A stretch of 64,000 nt of DNA from Hydractinia symbiolongicarpus. Taxonomy: Eukaryota > Cnidaria > Hydrozoa > Anthoathecata > Hydractiniidae. The stretch covers positions 40,569,201 through 40,633,200 of the forward strand of contig NC_079875.1 in NCBI RefSeq assembly GCF_029227915.1. Reading direction: 5' to 3'. The first letter of the stretch is position 1; every line of letters starts with the position of its first letter. A program made the position numbers and the translations under genes. This document shows positions 63,301 through 64,000 of the stretch, piece after piece. The notes under the pieces are model-generated. The model was not told the DNA's origin, did no database searches, and worked only from the letters and a program-made list of their open reading frames with translations.

Positions 63301-64000
63301 AGCTTGGCCCGTATAGTTGAATGTATATAAAGAAAGTACCCAAGAAGTAAACTCATTTCCCGAACGATTTTTCAAATTATTTCTACACCACTAGAACAAA
63401 TGAGACTTGTAGTTTTCAAAAATGTTTTCATTTTTAATGTGTCGCTTAATGAAAGAGGTTTAATCGCCGGCAAACAAAAACCCGCGATTTTCCGTAAATC
63501 CCGGGCTTGTCCCGTATAGTCGAATGTATACAAAGAATGTACCTAGGGAGTAAACTCATTACCCGAACGATTTTTTAAATTATTTTTTCACCACTAAAAC
63601 GCATGAGACTTGTAGTTTTCAAAAATGTTTTTATTTTTGATGAGACGCTGGATAAAAGAAGTTTAATCGCCGGCAAACGAAAACCCGCGTTTTTCCGTAA
63701 ATCCCGGACTCGGCCCGTATAGTCAAAAGTATACAAAGGAAGTACCTAGGGAGTAAACTCATTTCCCGAACGATTTTTTAAATTATTTTTTCACCACTAA
63801 AACGCATGAGACTTGTAGTTTTCAAAAATGTTTTCATTTTTGATGAGACGCTGGATAAAAGAAGTTTAATCGCGGGCAAACGAAAACCCGCGATTTCCCG
63901 TAAATCCCGGACTCGGCCCGTATAGTCAAAAGTATACAAAGAAAATACCCAGGGAGTAAACTCATTTCCCAAACGATTTTTTAAATTATTATTTCACCAC
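57301..64000. repeat. Overlapping higher-order duplications, 2712 and 3726 bp, continuing past the window
   Basis: 57.3-58.5 kb recurs at 60.0-61.2 kb (offset 2712), and 58.6-60.27 kb recurs at 62.35-64.0 kb (offset 3725-3726). Markers: GTACTCGGGAGTG, GCTGCTTAAAA, TATATCCCAAGCTTGG, CAAGAAGTAAACTC, TTTTTAATGTGTCGC and CGCGTTTTTCCG. The 57.3 kb block is itself about 3589 bp from the matching part of the 2381-bp block (53.75 kb). The repeat is still running at base 64000. Confidence 0.8.

Larger units (their letters stand above)
5300..64000. repeat. Satellite family B: 203-bp monomer, about 290-300 tandem copies
   Basis: Successive AAAGAAAGTA landmarks at 5581, 5784, 5987 and 6190 are exactly 203 bp apart, and the spacing persists with small indels to the window end. 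All monomers are head-to-tail. Order of landmarks in a unit: TTTTTGATGAGACG, AATCGCCGGCAAACG, GATTTCCCGTAAATC, CGGGCTTGGCCCG, GTATAGTC, AAAGAAAGTACCCAGG, GAGTAAACTCATTTCCC, GATTTTTTAAATTA, CACCACTAAAACGCATGAG, CTTGTAGTTTTC. There are no genes inside. Open frames of 64-146 codons recur on both strands but follow the repeat period and shift frame each unit. A period near 200 bp is close to nucleosome spacing, as in many centromeric or heterochromatic satellites (inference). The array is truncated by the right window edge. Confidence 0.96.

Noticed and set aside
5421-63972. Over a hundred open frames of 64-146 codons in the satellite, mostly minus strand with a common start (MGNEFTPWVLSLYTFDY) and similar plus-strand ones
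   Set aside because: They recur with the monomer, exist on both strands, and stop each unit because 203 is not a multiple of three. Many monomers have them broken, there is no promoter or domain, and the longer ones arise only where a monomer is truncated. The +3-bp insertion that preserves the frame is a single ancestral event and is not evidence of selection.
5300-64000. Hammerhead ribozyme in the satellite (GATGAGACG followed later by CGAAAACCC)
   Set aside because: The core needs CUGANGA; the satellite has T in place of the essential C, and the flanking bases cannot form stem II next to GAAA. No CTGATGA was found on the minus strand of the monomer.
5300-64000. CRISPR array
   Set aside because: The whole 203-bp unit repeats with no unique spacers, next to a eukaryotic LINE.
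5300-64000. CENP-B box in the monomer
   Set aside because: TTCG occurs on the minus strand (TTCGTTTGCCGG, TTCGGGAAATGAG), but the required A and CGGG positions are not met together.
5300-64000. tRNA-derived or Pol III (SINE-like) origin, from GGTTTAATCGCC resembling a B box
   Set aside because: Too many mismatches to the B-box core, no A box at a proper distance, and no terminator or tail.

Overview
The window reads as metazoan (animal) nuclear DNA that is almost entirely repetitive: about 0.6 kb of one satellite family, one near-complete non-LTR retrotransposon on the minus strand, then about 58.7 kb of a second, unrelated satellite that runs off the right edge. I found no single-copy host gene, tRNA or rRNA. 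The retrotransposon has an ORF1 with an SGNH/GDSL-esterase-like domain and an ORF2 with an APE-type endonuclease and a reverse transcriptase. This is the CR1/L2-like layout common in cnidarians, molluscs and other aquatic invertebrates. A cnidarian-like host is my guess from the style of the proteins; it is not proven.

Layout. 1-565: one and a half copies of a 375-bp tandem repeat (family A). 566-~5299: the LINE, read right to left. Its 3' end at 566 is a (GAAAA)3 tail with an AATAAA signal, followed upstream by ORF2 (735-3827, one in-frame TGA at 1266-1268), ORF1 (3788-5224) and a short 5' leader. ORF2 has no AUG before its endonuclease. Its frame opens exactly at a U UUU UUA heptamer (3821-3827) that sits in the ORF1 zero frame, the textbook arrangement for -1 ribosomal frameshifting. 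~5300-64000: roughly 290-300 head-to-tail copies of a 203-bp monomer (family B), all in one orientation.

Family B is not a simple array. It is a nested series of segmental tandem duplications, with offsets of 1015, ~1018, 2033, 2847, ~811, 1021, 2237, 3124/3125, 1903, 5225, 2381, 807, 2712 and 3726 bp as one moves right. Each zone carries its own diagnostic variants: a +3-bp 'GAAGAATAG' variant in the left and middle, 151-bp and 133-bp truncated monomers around 30-37.5 kb, and a 75-bp truncated monomer used eleven times between 38.9 and 60.6 kb. Each full monomer also carries a GC block with four C-tracts (potential G-quadruplex on the minus strand), a perfect 5-bp hairpin, a GTATA/TATAC dyad and an A/T-tract block. 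CpG sites are not visibly depleted.

The many 64-146-codon open frames in the array are by-products of the repeat. The period of 203 is not a multiple of three, so no frame can run through the array, and I do not call them genes. The most unusual points are the frameshift-type ORF1/ORF2 junction, the LINE sitting exactly between two unrelated satellites with no target-site duplication, and the layered higher-order architecture of family B.
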